From: Planctomycetota bacterium
GTDB lineage: Bacteria; Planctomycetota; B15-G4; JADJEK01
DNA length: 64,000 bases
Direction of reading: 5' to 3'
Assembly (NCBI GenBank): GCA_016709145.1
Contig: JADJEK010000004.1
Span: forward strand, 305,507-369,506
Both the position numbers and the translations under genes were made by a program. Each line of letters begins with the position of its first letter. The first letter of the stretch is position 1. The notes beneath the pieces were generated by a model, which ran no database searches, had not been told where the DNA came from, and saw only the letters and a list, made by a program, of their open reading frames with translations. This document shows, one piece after another, positions 8,899 to 17,262 of this stretch.

Positions 8899-10296
8899 TC
8901 ACGCCGTCGGGACGGGTGGGACGGGCGGCGCGCGCGGACGTCGCAGCGCCGTCGCGATCCACAGCGCGAACACGGGCAGGAACTGCGCGGCGCGCAGCAA
9001 GGGTTCCTCGATCGCGATCCCCCACCAGTCGAACGCGATCAGTGCGTGGTACGCGAGCACGACCGTGAACGTCCAGACGAACGTGCCGATCGACCACGAC
9101 AGCGCCACGAACGCGACGCACCACAGCAGGTACCACGGCTGGACGACCGGGCTGAACACGAGCGCGAACGCCAGCATCGCCGCCGCCTTCGCGTACCGAT
9201 CGATGCGCCGCGTCACCACCAACGTGCAGATCAGCGCGCACAGACCGATGCTCGCCAGGCGCGCCAGCCGTTCGGGATCGAGCGCGAAGATGCGCAGGTT
9301 GGTTTCGTGGGTGTACGCGCCGGCCAGCGCGACCTGCTCGAGCCTGTCCTTCACCACGTTGGCGAGTTCGAGCAGAGCGGGGAAGACCGGCGCGTTCGCG
9401 CTCCAACGCGCGGCGAACGAGAGCAACGCGTCGGTGCCCGCGCTGGCGACGACCGGGGTCCACGCGAGCGCGACGAGCCCGACCGCCGCGACGACGGTTC
9501 GCCACGCCGTGTCGCGGCGCACGACGCACGGCAGCACCACGAACGCCAGCGGTTTCACCAGGACAGCGGCGGCCAGCCACACGCCCGCGGCGATCGGTCG
9601 GCCGCGTTCTTGCGCGAGAAACGCGGCCAATGCCAGTGCGATGGCGATCGGCTCGAAGTGTCCGCCGCCGGCGATCTCGATCCACGTCAACGGCGCGAGC
9701 CACCAGACCGCCGCGAGCGCCGGATCGCGACCCGTCGCGCGCGCCAAGCGCACGAGCAGCCAAACGACCGCGAGATCGGCGAGCAGGAACGCGACGCGGA
9801 ACGCTCGCGTCGACGGCGCGGCCGCCTCGATCGCGGCGCATGTGAGCACGGCGAGCGGCGGATACACGCACGGGATTTCCGCGTGCGCGACGCGGGGCCA
9901 CACCTCGCGATCACGCAGGGGCGCCAGCGCGTCGGCGTTCGCGGCATGGCGCCACGGGTTCGCACCCGACAGCAGCACGCGGGCCTCGAAGCGGTAGCGC
10001 CAGACGTCGTCGGACATCGCGTCGTCGGGAACGAGCAGCAGGCCGCGCGCGAGCAAGCCCGCGACGAGGACCGCAGCACCGATGCCACGCGTGCGTTCCC
10101 GCAGGAACAGCAGCACGGCCGCGGGGATGCCGGCCAGCACGAGGCACAGGATCGTGAGATCGGGCCGTTCGCGCAGCGAAGTCAGCGCGGCGAGCGGAGC
10201 CAACGCCGCGCCAATGGCGATCGTTGCCGCGATCGCGACGCGTCGAGCGACCGCCTCACTCAAAGAGTCACACTCGCGCTCGGCCTTCGTCGGCAT
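8899..10296 (-). CDS. polytopic membrane glycosyltransferase, GT87/DUF2029-like
   Basis: 465 residues with about 10-12 hydrophobic helices. The first extracytoplasmic loop carries MSDDVWRYRFEARVLLSGANPWRHA, a pattern typical of GT-C polyprenyl-phosphate-dependent mannosyltransferases (an acidic pair early after helix 1-2), followed by CVYPPLAVL and WWLAPLTWIEIAGGGHFEP. Such enzymes add a sugar from a lipid-linked donor on the outer face of the membrane. The ATG start overlaps the end of the upstream crotonase gene by 29 bases; a TTG at 10263 would remove the overlap. The acceptor is unknown. Confidence 0.72.
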   Translation of the reverse strand: MPTKAERECDSLSEAVARRVAIAATIAIGAALAPLAALTSLRERPDLTILCLVLAGIPAAVLLFLRERTRGIGAAVLVAGLLARGLLLVPDDAMSDDVWRYRFEARVLLSGANPWRHAANADALAPLRDREVWPRVAHAEIPCVYPPLAVLTCAAIEAAAPSTRAFRVAFLLADLAVVWLLVRLARATGRDPALAAVWWLAPLTWIEIAGGGHFEPIAIALALAAFLAQERGRPIAAGVWLAAAVLVKPLAFVVLPCVVRRDTAWRTVVAAVGLVALAWTPVVASAGTDALLSFAARWSANAPVFPALLELANVVKDRLEQVALAGAYTHETNLRIFALDPERLARLASIGLCALICTLVVTRRIDRYAKAAAMLAFALVFSPVVQPWYLLWCVAFVALSWSIGTFVWTFTVVLAYHALIAFDWWGIAIEEPLLRAAQFLPVFALWIATALRRPRAPPVPPVPTA

Positions 10297-11128
10297 CGCG
10301 CGCCGCGTTCCAGTCCGGGGCGCGACGCTGTGCGTGAGCGCTCAAGCCCTCGCGCACTTCCGCCGAATCGCGGTTGCGCGCGTTGAAGTCGACCGCGGCG
10401 CGCAGTGCCTTGTCGATGTCCATGTCGGGCAGCATCTCGAGCAGCTCTTTGGTCATGCGCGTCGCGCGCGGCGCGTTCTGCGACACCATCGTGGCGACGT
10501 CGAGAGCGCGGATCATCAGGCCGCCGTGCGGGACGACCTCGGACACGAGCCCGATCTCGTGCGCTTCGTCGGCGGACAGGATGCGACCGGTCAGCAGGAG
10601 ATCGCGCATGCGCTTGGCGTTCACGAACCCGCGCAAGAACACCGCGACGACCGCAGGCACGAAGCCGTAGCGCACGTCGGGATAGCCGAAGCGCGCGGCG
10701 CCGACCGCGAGCGTGAAGTCGCACAGCGTCGCCAAACAGCAACCCGAGCCGAGCGCGGCGCCGTTCACGGCGGCGATCGTGACTTTCTCGTACGAGCGCA
10801 GTCGCCGGAACAGCCGCGCCAGTTCTTCGGCTTCGGCCAACGACTCGTCGTAGGAGCGCGGTCCTTCCTCGGCCGCATGCACCACGTCGACGCCGGCGCA
10901 AAACGTCGAGCCCTGCGCCGTGATGATCACGGAGCGGGTCTGCTCGTCGTCGAGCGCGCGATCGAGCGCGTCATGCAAACCCGCGATGATCTCGGAGTTG
11001 ATGGCGTTCATCTGCTCCGGTCGGTTCAGCCGCGCGATCATCGAGGTGCCCTCGCGCGCCAGCAGCACGGGAGGCACGCTTTGGACCTCGTTCGCCGCCT
11101 TGACCGACTTCGTCGCCTTCTTCGCCAT
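10268..11128 (-). CDS. enoyl-CoA hydratase/isomerase (crotonase) family
   Basis: 286 residues. A Lys/Ala-rich N-terminal stretch of about 15 residues precedes the crotonase fold. The oxyanion-hole segments are STFCAGVDVVHAAEE and NGAALGSGCCLATLCDFTLA, followed by RFGYPDVRYGFVPAV and the GRILSADEAHEIGLVSEVV block. The acidic catalytic residues of true enoyl-CoA hydratases are not clearly matched, so the exact reaction on the acyl-CoA is open. GGAGGC lies 5 bases before the ATG at 11128; the frame is open upstream but homology starts here. It overlaps the following GT87-like gene by 29 bases. Confidence 0.88.
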   Translation of the reverse strand: MAKKATKSVKAANEVQSVPPVLLAREGTSMIARLNRPEQMNAINSEIIAGLHDALDRALDDEQTRSVIITAQGSTFCAGVDVVHAAEEGPRSYDESLAEAEELARLFRRLRSYEKVTIAAVNGAALGSGCCLATLCDFTLAVGAARFGYPDVRYGFVPAVVAVFLRGFVNAKRMRDLLLTGRILSADEAHEIGLVSEVVPHGGLMIRALDVATMVSQNAPRATRMTKELLEMLPDMDIDKALRAAVDFNARNRDSAEVREGLSAHAQRRAPDWNAARDADEGRARV

Positions 11129-11393
11129 GGTGCCTCCGTACCGTTGCGCCTCCGACGCGCGCGAAACGCGCTCGAGGCGGCGCGCCATGATAGGGGCGCC
11201 GCGCGCCACAAGCAGGAGGTTGGACGACTCGGACGACTCCGACCCGGCGAGACCGCGCGGTCCGCACGGCGGAAAACCGAGCTGCGGGCCGTAGGATCCA
11301 GACCCTTCGTCCATGCCCCCCGCGCGCGACGCCCCTTCCCGCCGGCCGCGCCCGGGTGCGGTCGGGCCAAAGCGCGTGACGCCCAGGAGTTCG

Positions 11394-12243
11394 ATGAACG
11401 ACGTCGCCTTGCGATGGCTCGCCGCGGGCGAGGGGCCGACGCCCCCGGATCTCGGTGCCCTGTGGGTCGCCTCCTGGCCCATTCGCTCGGGCGACCTCGT
11501 CGCGGCGTCGGTCGGCGAGTTCGAACTGACGCGGACCGATGCAGCGCAGCCGTCGCCGCGCGCGCTTCGCCGGCGCCGGCTTCCGCGCCGATCCATCGAC
11601 CGGAGACGACGCGGACGCGGTCGTCCGGGCCGCACGCGACGCCCTCGCGCGTGCGCGTCGCGCGCCCGAGGAGATCGACGCAATCGTTCTCACGCGGGGG
11701 AATCCCGAAGTACTCACAGCGCTCTTCGGCGCGCAGACCCCCACGATCGCCGAGTCTTCGCGCCCGTTGCCGGACGCGATCGCCGCGATCGAGTCCGGCC
11801 GCGCGCGCCGCGTACTCGTGCTCGAGCAGCATCGAGCCTCGATCGCGCAAGCCGCGGTCTTGGAACCGACGAACGACGGTTCGCCACCCTTCGCGGTCGG
11901 AGCGCGCCCGCGAGCGTCCCAGGTCGGGATCGGACCCGAGCCGAGCTCGACGACGCCGGAGCAAGCTCTGCGCGCGATCGGCCAGGAGGTTCCGCTGCCG
12001 CCGTCGCTGACGATCGGCCTGGTCGCGGCGAACTCGATGGCCATCGACGTCTCGCGGTGGATCCGAACCCTAGGCCTCCGCGGAAGCGCGCTGATCCTCG
12101 AACGAAGCGAGCGCCTCGAACGACTCGTCGACCACGCGCGAGGCCTGATCGCGTCCGGCAACGGCACGGCGTTCCTGGTCACCGACGCCGAGCGATTCGT
12201 GCTGGTGACGAGCGCGGGCTTCCGTGCCGCAACGAAGACCTGA
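11394..12243 (+). pseudogene. ketosynthase/thiolase-fold-like gene, frameshifted near 11550
   Basis: A strong AGGAG ribosome site and ATG at 11394 open a frame reading MNDVALRWLAAGEGPTPPDL...VGEFELTRTDAAQPSPR. Near 11550, in a CGCGCGCG stretch, it degenerates into Arg-rich sequence. The +1 frame continues coherently (FAGAGFRADPSTGDDADAVVRAARDALARARRAPEEIDAIVLT...) to the stop at 12243 and has no ribosome site of its own. Removing one base gives about 282 residues. The middle (DAIAAIESGRARRVLVLE) and the end (GNGTAFLVTDAERFVLVTSAGF) resemble the second half of ketoacyl-synthase/thiolase folds, but no catalytic Cys-His-His is visible. It is either an indel error or a decayed gene. Confidence 0.55.
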
Positions 12244-12253
12244 GCTCCCCCGC

Positions 12254-12259
12254 TACGAT
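12254..12259 (+). promoter_or_regulatory. possible -10 element of amidohydrolase pair
   Basis: TACGAT followed by CCC, ending 29 bases before the ATG at 12289. It matches the TANNNT-C-C pattern seen before several plus-strand genes here. No convincing -35 is visible. Confidence 0.3.
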
Positions 12260-12288
12260 CCCGTCCCCGCCCACGGAGCCCCCAAGCC

Positions 12289-13587
12289 ATGCACCGCCTC
12301 GCGCTCACCGCAGCCCTTTGTGCTCTCGCGCCGCTCGCGAACGCCGCCCCGCCCCGCGCCTTCGTCGGCGCCCGCATCATTCCGGTCGTCGGCGCGGAGA
12401 TCGAACGCGGCACGCTGATCGTGACCGACGGCAAGATCACGGCGATCGGCGGCGTCGACGACGTCGTGGTCCCGGCCGATGCGGAGCGCATCGACGTCAG
12501 CGGCAAGGTGCTGATGCCGGGACTCGTGTGCTCGCACAGTCACGTCGGACAGGTCGAGGGTGGTGACGACTCGGCGCCGATGCATCCCGACGTCCGCGCG
12601 TTCGATTCGATCGACGTACGCCACCCGAGCATCCAGCGCGCCCAATCCGGCGGCATCACGACGGCGAACATCATGCCGGGATCGGGTCTGCTGATGTCCG
12701 GCCAGACCGTCTACGTGAAGCTGAAGGACGGGCGCTCGATCGACGACCTCGCGATCAAGAACGCCGACGGCTCGATCGCGGGCGGCATGAAGATGGCGAA
12801 CGGCACCAACCCCCAGGGTGAGCCGCCGATGCCCGAGACGCGCGCGAAGGGCACCGCGCTCGTGCGCGAGCAGTTCCTGCGTGCGCAGGAGTACCGCACA
12901 CGCCGCGCGTCGATCACGGATCCCGCGAAGGTCCCTGCGCGGGATCTCGGCCTCGAGGCACTCGTCGACGTGCTCGACGGCAAGCGTGTGGTCCATCACC
13001 ACACGCACCGCCACGACGACATCGTCACGGTCCTCCGCCTGAAGCAGGAGTTCGGTTTCCGCGTGGTGCTGCACCACGTCAGCGAGGGCTGGCTCGTCGC
13101 CGACGAGATCGCGCGAGCCGCCGTTCCGTGCTCGATCATCACGGTCGACAGTCCCGGCGGGAAGCTCGAGGCCGCGAACCTCTCGTTCGAGACCGGCGCC
13201 GTCCTGGAGCGCGCAGGGGTGCTGGTCGGTTACCACACCGACGATCCGATCACGGACTCGCGCTTGTTCCTGCGTTCCGGCGCGATCGGCGTCCGCGCCG
13301 GCATGACGCGCAAGGGTGCACTGTTCGCGCTGACGATGGCTGGCGCCGTGATGCTCGACCTCGATCGACGGATCGGTTCGCTCGAGCTCGGCAAGGACGC
13401 CGATCTGATCGTGCTGTCCGGCGATCCGCTGTCGGTCTACACGCACGTCGAACAGACGTGGATCGAGGGCGCCAAGGTGTTCGATCGCGCCGATCCGCGC
13501 GACCTGTTGTTCGCACAGGGCGGCGATGGCGCCGGCGATCTGGAACAACTCGACGCGTGCTGCCTGAAGCCCGGAGGTGAACAGTGA
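12289..13587 (+). CDS. secreted metal-dependent amidohydrolase
   Basis: 432 residues with a Sec signal peptide (cleavage about residue 20). Amidohydrolase superfamily TIM-barrel enzyme. A beta-sandwich strand (GTLIVTDGKITAIGG) is followed by the metal-binding HxH at H83/H85 (PGLVCSHSHVG), a His cluster HHHTHRHDD at 236-244, LHHVSEG at about 261-267 and YHTDDP with acidic ligands at 318-319, then LGKDADLIVLSGDPLS. It probably hydrolyses a cyclic amide, dipeptide or similar C-N bond in the periplasm; the substrate is unknown. Its stop overlaps the start of its paralogue by 4 bases. Confidence 0.88.
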   Translation: MHRLALTAALCALAPLANAAPPRAFVGARIIPVVGAEIERGTLIVTDGKITAIGGVDDVVVPADAERIDVSGKVLMPGLVCSHSHVGQVEGGDDSAPMHPDVRAFDSIDVRHPSIQRAQSGGITTANIMPGSGLLMSGQTVYVKLKDGRSIDDLAIKNADGSIAGGMKMANGTNPQGEPPMPETRAKGTALVREQFLRAQEYRTRRASITDPAKVPARDLGLEALVDVLDGKRVVHHHTHRHDDIVTVLRLKQEFGFRVVLHHVSEGWLVADEIARAAVPCSIITVDSPGGKLEAANLSFETGAVLERAGVLVGYHTDDPITDSRLFLRSGAIGVRAGMTRKGALFALTMAGAVMLDLDRRIGSLELGKDADLIVLSGDPLSVYTHVEQTWIEGAKVFDRADPRDLLFAQGGDGAGDLEQLDACCLKPGGEQ

Positions 13588-14798
13588 AGTCCTCATCGAT
13601 CCTCGCGGCGCTCGCACTCGCGATCGCGTCGTCGTTCGCGTCGGCGCAAGAGATCGCGATCTACGGCGAGACCGTCCACACGATGGCCGGAGCGCCGATC
13701 AAGAACGGCGTGGTGCTGATCAAGGCCGGCAAGATCACCGCGGTCGGACCCGAGTCCGGCATCACGGTCGCGGCCGGCACGAAGACGCTGCGCGCGAAGG
13801 TCGTCACACCGGGCTTGATCGACGCGCACACGGCGGTCGGCTTCAGCGGCTTGCTGAATCAGCCACACGACCAGGACCAGTTCGACCGCACCGAACCGAT
13901 GCAGCCCGAGCTGCGCGCGATCGACGCGTACAACGCGCGCGATCCGTTGGTCGCGTGGGTCCGCGGGTTCGGCGTCACGACGATCCACACCGGCCACGCC
14001 GCCGGGCCGACGATCTCGGGTCAGACGATGATCGCGAAGACCCGCGGCGAAACCGTCGACGAGGCGGTGATGGTCCCCGCGGCGATGGTCGCGGCGCACC
14101 TCGGCACGTCGGCGCGCAGCGGGCCGAAGGCTCCCGGCACGCGCGCGAAGAGCTTGGCGTTGCTGCGCGCGGAACTCACGCGAGCCGTCGAGTACCGCAA
14201 CAAGCGCGCGAGTGCGGCGGCGGCCGACAAGCCCGAACTGAACTTGCGACTCGAAACGCTGACCGGCGTGCTCGACGGCAAGCTGCCGCTGCTCGTGACG
14301 GCGGACTCGCATCAGGAAATCGTCGCGGCGCTGCACTTGCAGCAGGAGTTCGGACTGCGGCTCGTGCTCGATTCCGCCGCGGACGCGCATCTGGTGCGAG
14401 ACGCGATCAAGGCCGCGCGCGTCCCCGTGCTGGTGCACCCGACGATGACGCGCGTGGCCGGCGAGCGTCGCAATGCGTCGTTCACGACGGCGGCCGCTCT
14501 GCGCGAGAGCGGCATCCCGATCGCACTGCAGTCGGGCTTCGAGGACTACGTACCGAAGACGCGCGTCGTGCTGTTCGAAGCCGCGATCGCGGCCGCGAAC
14601 GGCCTCACGTTCGATCGAGCGCTCGGCTCGATCACGATCGACGCGGCGCGCATCCTCGGGATCGACGCGCGCGTCGGCTCACTGGAGATCGGCAAGGACG
14701 GCGACGTCGCGCTCTACGACGGTGATCCGTTCGAGTACACGACGCATTGCGTCGGCGTGGCGATCGATGGCGTCGTCGTCAGCGATCAGCCGCGCTGA
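13584..14798 (+). CDS. secreted amidohydrolase paralogue lacking the metal ligands
   Basis: 404 residues with a signal peptide ending near ASA-Q. It is clearly the same fold as the preceding gene (GVVLIKAGKITAVGP, VVTPGLIDAHTAVG, SLEIGKDGDVALYDGDPFEY). However, HxH has become HTA, the HHHTHRH cluster is LVTADSHQ, LHHVSEG is LDSAADAH, and YHTDDP is LQSGFEDY. With the usual metal ligands gone it is probably a non-catalytic partner or has a changed chemistry. The GTG start overlaps the upstream stop (GTGA) behind a GGAGG site, so the two are co-translated and may form a heteromer (inference). It overlaps the convergent MATE gene by 13 bases. Confidence 0.85.
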   Translation: MKSSSILAALALAIASSFASAQEIAIYGETVHTMAGAPIKNGVVLIKAGKITAVGPESGITVAAGTKTLRAKVVTPGLIDAHTAVGFSGLLNQPHDQDQFDRTEPMQPELRAIDAYNARDPLVAWVRGFGVTTIHTGHAAGPTISGQTMIAKTRGETVDEAVMVPAAMVAAHLGTSARSGPKAPGTRAKSLALLRAELTRAVEYRNKRASAAAADKPELNLRLETLTGVLDGKLPLLVTADSHQEIVAALHLQQEFGLRLVLDSAADAHLVRDAIKAARVPVLVHPTMTRVAGERRNASFTTAAALRESGIPIALQSGFEDYVPKTRVVLFEAAIAAANGLTFDRALGSITIDAARILGIDARVGSLEIGKDGDVALYDGDPFEYTTHCVGVAIDGVVVSDQPR

Positions 14799-16147
14799 TC
14801 CGCGCTCGCGATCGCGAGCGCGCGAGCGGTCAAATGCGATCGCACGCGCGCCACGAGCAGAACGGCGCAACACGACAGCCCGACGGTCAGTCCCCACCAC
14901 AGGCCGCGCGCGCCGAGTTCGTATCGACTGGCGAGGAACATCCCGACCGGTAGGCCGACCACCCAGTATCCGAACGCGTTGATGATCGCGGGCGCACGCG
15001 TGTCCTTGGCACCGCGCAACACACCGCACGCGACGACCTGCGTGCCGTCGAACACCTGGAAGATCGCAGCGATCGGCAACAACGCGCCCGCGAGCGCGAG
15101 CACGGCCGCGTCGTCGGTGTAGAGCTCGGCCCACAAGCGCGGCGCGATCGCGAACGCGGCCGCGAACACGACCATCACGCCACCGCCGCACGCCAACGCG
15201 ACGCGTGCCGAATGCGCCGCCGCGGCCAGGTCGCGGCGACCGATCGCGTTGCCGACGCGCGTCGCGGCCGCGGCGCCGATGCCGAGCGGCACCATGAACG
15301 AGATGCTCGCGAGGTTCAGCGCGACGGTGTGCCCCGCCATCTCGACGGTCCCCATGCGCAACGTCAGCACGCTGACGGCCATGAACACCCAGACCTCGAT
15401 CGCCATCGTCAGACCGATCAGCAACCCGTGCCCGAGCAGCGGCAAGTACGGCCGGATCCGCGTCAACACGTCGAACTGCGGACGATGCCAGACCGCACGC
15501 AGATTCGGCCACGCCAGCCACACCAGCGTCGCGAGCATCACCCAACGGCCGATCGTCGTGGCCCAAGCTGCGCCGACCGGACCGACTTCGGGCAGGCCGA
15601 ACCAGCCGTAGAGGAAGCCCCCGTTCAGCGCGACGTTGACGACGTTCGCGACCACGATCGACGCCACGATCGGTCGCACGACGCTCATCGCCTGCAGCGC
15701 TTGGCGCAGCACGAGGAACGCGAAGAACGCGGGCAGACAAGGGATCAACGCCTTGGCGTATCCGTGCGCGATCGGCACGACGGTCGGCTGCTCGGCGAGG
15801 AAACCGAGCAGCGGCGACGCCAGCCAGAACGCCGCGGCGAACAACGGCGACATCAACAGCGCCAGCACGAAGCCGCGTTGGATCCCGATCGCGACCGCGC
15901 GCACGTCGCGGGCGCCCCACGCTTGCGAGATCACCGGGTCCATCACGAACATCACGCCCTGGCCGAGGATCATGAGTCCGAACGTGTAGACGTGCCCGAG
16001 CTGCGTGCCGGCGAGCGCCTCCGTGCCGAGCTTGCCGACCATCAGCACGTCCTCGACGCCGAGGCCCATCCATCCCAAGTTGACCAGGATGATCGGCAGG
16101 GCCAGTCGCACGAGCTGACGGAGTTCGGTCTTGGACGCGGATGACAT
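14786..16147 (-). CDS. MATE-family multidrug/Na+ antiporter
   Basis: 453 residues with about 12 hydrophobic helices and the two-fold repeat typical of MATE exporters: ALPIILVNLGWMGLGVEDVLMVGKLG at the first helix, GQGVMFVMDPVISQAWGARD, and in the second half MAIEVWVFMAVSVLTLRMG followed by ATRVGNAIGRRD. MATE proteins expel cationic drugs or metabolites in exchange for Na+ or H+. Homology begins directly after the ATG. There is no linked regulator, so the substrate cannot be predicted. Confidence 0.9.
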   Translation of the reverse strand: MSSASKTELRQLVRLALPIILVNLGWMGLGVEDVLMVGKLGTEALAGTQLGHVYTFGLMILGQGVMFVMDPVISQAWGARDVRAVAIGIQRGFVLALLMSPLFAAAFWLASPLLGFLAEQPTVVPIAHGYAKALIPCLPAFFAFLVLRQALQAMSVVRPIVASIVVANVVNVALNGGFLYGWFGLPEVGPVGAAWATTIGRWVMLATLVWLAWPNLRAVWHRPQFDVLTRIRPYLPLLGHGLLIGLTMAIEVWVFMAVSVLTLRMGTVEMAGHTVALNLASISFMVPLGIGAAAATRVGNAIGRRDLAAAAHSARVALACGGGVMVVFAAAFAIAPRLWAELYTDDAAVLALAGALLPIAAIFQVFDGTQVVACGVLRGAKDTRAPAIINAFGYWVVGLPVGMFLASRYELGARGLWWGLTVGLSCCAVLLVARVRSHLTARALAIASADQRG

Positions 16148-16216
16148 TCGGGACAGCCTACGCGCGGGGGCGTGGCGCTTGGTACATCAGCGTCGATTCG
16201 GAACTCCGCCGCCCGA

Positions 16217-16259
16217 GGCCATGGAGCGATCCCTCGCCTCGAGGGATCGCTCCATGGCC
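16217..16259. repeat. perfect 20-bp hairpin of intergenic repeat family
   Basis: Arms 16217-16236 and 16240-16259 are perfectly complementary around a 3-base loop (CCT). The linker repeat 16260-16304 follows directly. The hairpin/linker pair recurs in reverse at 17085-17172 with a different stem sequence. Confidence 0.85.
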
Positions 16260-16304
16260 GAACCCACAAGGTGTCCGAGGCGGCGGCAGCCGCCGTACTC
16301 ACGG
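16260..16304 (+). repeat. 45-base linker repeat, copy 1
   Basis: Contains CACAAGGTGTCCGAGGC then GCGGCAGCCGCCGT and TCACGG. It matches the reverse complement of 17085-17129 at 41 of 45 positions. Internally GGCGGC/GCCGCC can pair. Upstream of a small membrane-protein gene. Confidence 0.8.
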
Positions 16305-16399
16305 GTGATCCGGCCGGACCCTGTCCCGAAGACTCTCGAGTTCCGCGGCTGCCGCCGCCGCTCGACACCCTCTCTCGCACTCGCCCGAAAGAACCCCCC

Positions 16400-16798
16400 G
16401 TGGCCCAGTCCCAACGCGTCCGCCCCCACCACGCTCCGCTGGTCGCGTTCGAGCACCTCTGCATCGGCGCCTGGCTCGCGATCATCGTGGTGACGTGGAC
16501 CATCGTGTTCGCCGATTTCGGCCAACGCTGGAAGGCCGAAGGCGTCGAGGTCGCGCTCGGCGTCGCGCTGGTGTTCTTCGCGCTGCGCCGGCAAGCGCGC
16601 GGCCTCGACTTGCTGCTGCCGTTCGCGCTGCTGACGCTCGCGTTCTGCGGGTTCTATTACGTCGCGCCGCCGCTGCTCGGCGTGGTGAAGCCGGGCTCGG
16701 CCGAGAAACTCGCCCTGGCGAAGTCGGTCGCCGCGGCCCTCGACGGCGCCGAGACCGTCGTGCTGCTGCTGCACTTCGTGCGGACCTGGCGGCGCTGA
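16400..16798 (+). CDS. small integral membrane protein of unknown function
   Basis: 132 residues from a GTG start. Longer in-frame starts upstream would encode the repeat DNA at 16217-16304 and are unlikely. Three or four hydrophobic segments are visible (HLCIGAWLAIIVVTWTIVFADF, VEVALGVALVFFAL, LLLPFALLTLAFCGFYYVAPPLLG), separated by short charged loops, with a basic C-terminus. The ribosome site is weak. I recognise no family. The stop codon is followed within 3 bases by a 12-bp hairpin (16802-16830), a likely transcript end. Confidence 0.6.
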   Translation: MAQSQRVRPHHAPLVAFEHLCIGAWLAIIVVTWTIVFADFGQRWKAEGVEVALGVALVFFALRRQARGLDLLLPFALLTLAFCGFYYVAPPLLGVVKPGSAEKLALAKSVAAALDGAETVVLLLHFVRTWRR

Positions 16799-16801
16799 GA
16801 G

Positions 16802-16830
16802 AACGTGAATCAATCCGGTTGATTCACGTT
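16802..16830. repeat. 12-bp hairpin at gene end (element terminal module)
   Basis: AACGTGAATCAA pairs with TTGATTCACGTT around a short loop, 3 bases after a stop codon. Nearly the same palindrome follows ruvX at 50370-50404. No T-run follows, so it may be a processing or REP-like signal rather than a classical terminator. Confidence 0.75.
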
Positions 16831-16880
16831 GCTCGGCCGCACCAAGTGTTGCTCGGCAACGGCAGTCGCCGCCCCAACCA

Positions 16881-17048
16881 CTGAATCGGAGTCCACGATT
16901 CTGTGATGCCGCGAGGCCGAGCGAGACGTGCGCAGGCGAGGAGGATCGACGCGGCGACTCAATGGAGAGAGTCGCGGAGTCGATCCGACGAAGCATGCGC
17001 GCTTCGTAGCCGGCCGCAGCCATGACCGAATCGTGGACTCCGATTTAG
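16881..17048 (+). repeat. structured intergenic element, full copy with conserved core
   Basis: Part of the 464-base gene-free stretch 16799-17262. Outer stem 16881-16901 with 17028-17048 (21 pairs, one G-U; inner 18 perfect). Inside: P2 GGATCGAC 16943-16950 with GTCGATCC 16979-16986; P3 GCGACTC 16954-16960 with GAGTCGC 16969-16975, loop AATGGAGA; P4 ACGAAGC 16988-16994 with GCTTCGT 17001-17007. The core around P2/P3 recurs at 48346-48389 with compensatory changes in P2. Strand of function is not known; plus is arbitrary. Possibly a structured RNA or a non-autonomous mobile repeat. Confidence 0.7.
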
Positions 17049-17084
17049 GCAACAGTCGACTCGCGTTGGACTGACGCGGTTCTT

Positions 17085-17129
17085 CCGTGACAACGGCGGC
17101 TGCCGCGGCCTCGGACACCTTGTGCGTTC
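17085..17129 (-). repeat. 45-base linker repeat, copy 2 (inverted)
   Basis: Reverse complement matches 16260-16304 at 41 of 45 positions. It adjoins the hairpin 17130-17172 in the same relative order as copy 1, so hairpin plus linker is one module. Confidence 0.8.
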
Positions 17130-17172
17130 GGCTGTGAACGAATCGGGCGCTGCCCCCGACTCGTTCACAGCC
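17130..17172. repeat. 17-bp hairpin of intergenic repeat family
   Basis: Arms 17130-17141 and 17161-17172 pair perfectly (12 bp), then a 1x1 mismatch, then TCGGG with CCCGA (5 bp). The stem sequence is unrelated to that of 16217-16259 but holds the same position beside the linker, so structure, not sequence, is conserved. Confidence 0.8.
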
Positions 17173-17232
17173 TCTGACCGTCGATTTGGAACGCGTCGAC
17201 CCGCACCTCGGGACTTCCGTGGACGTGCTGAC

Positions 17233-17238
17233 TACACT
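17233..17238 (+). promoter_or_regulatory. possible -10 element of ychJ-like gene
   Basis: TACACT followed by CC, 24 bases before the ATG at 17263, in the TANNNT-C-C pattern of this window. The -35 is not clear. Confidence 0.3.
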
Positions 17239-17262
17239 CCGGCGCCTTTCCCGAGGATCGCC

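Noticed and set aside
16172..16399. Upstream start for the small membrane protein
   Set aside because: The added residues would translate the hairpin and linker repeat, which are non-coding elsewhere.
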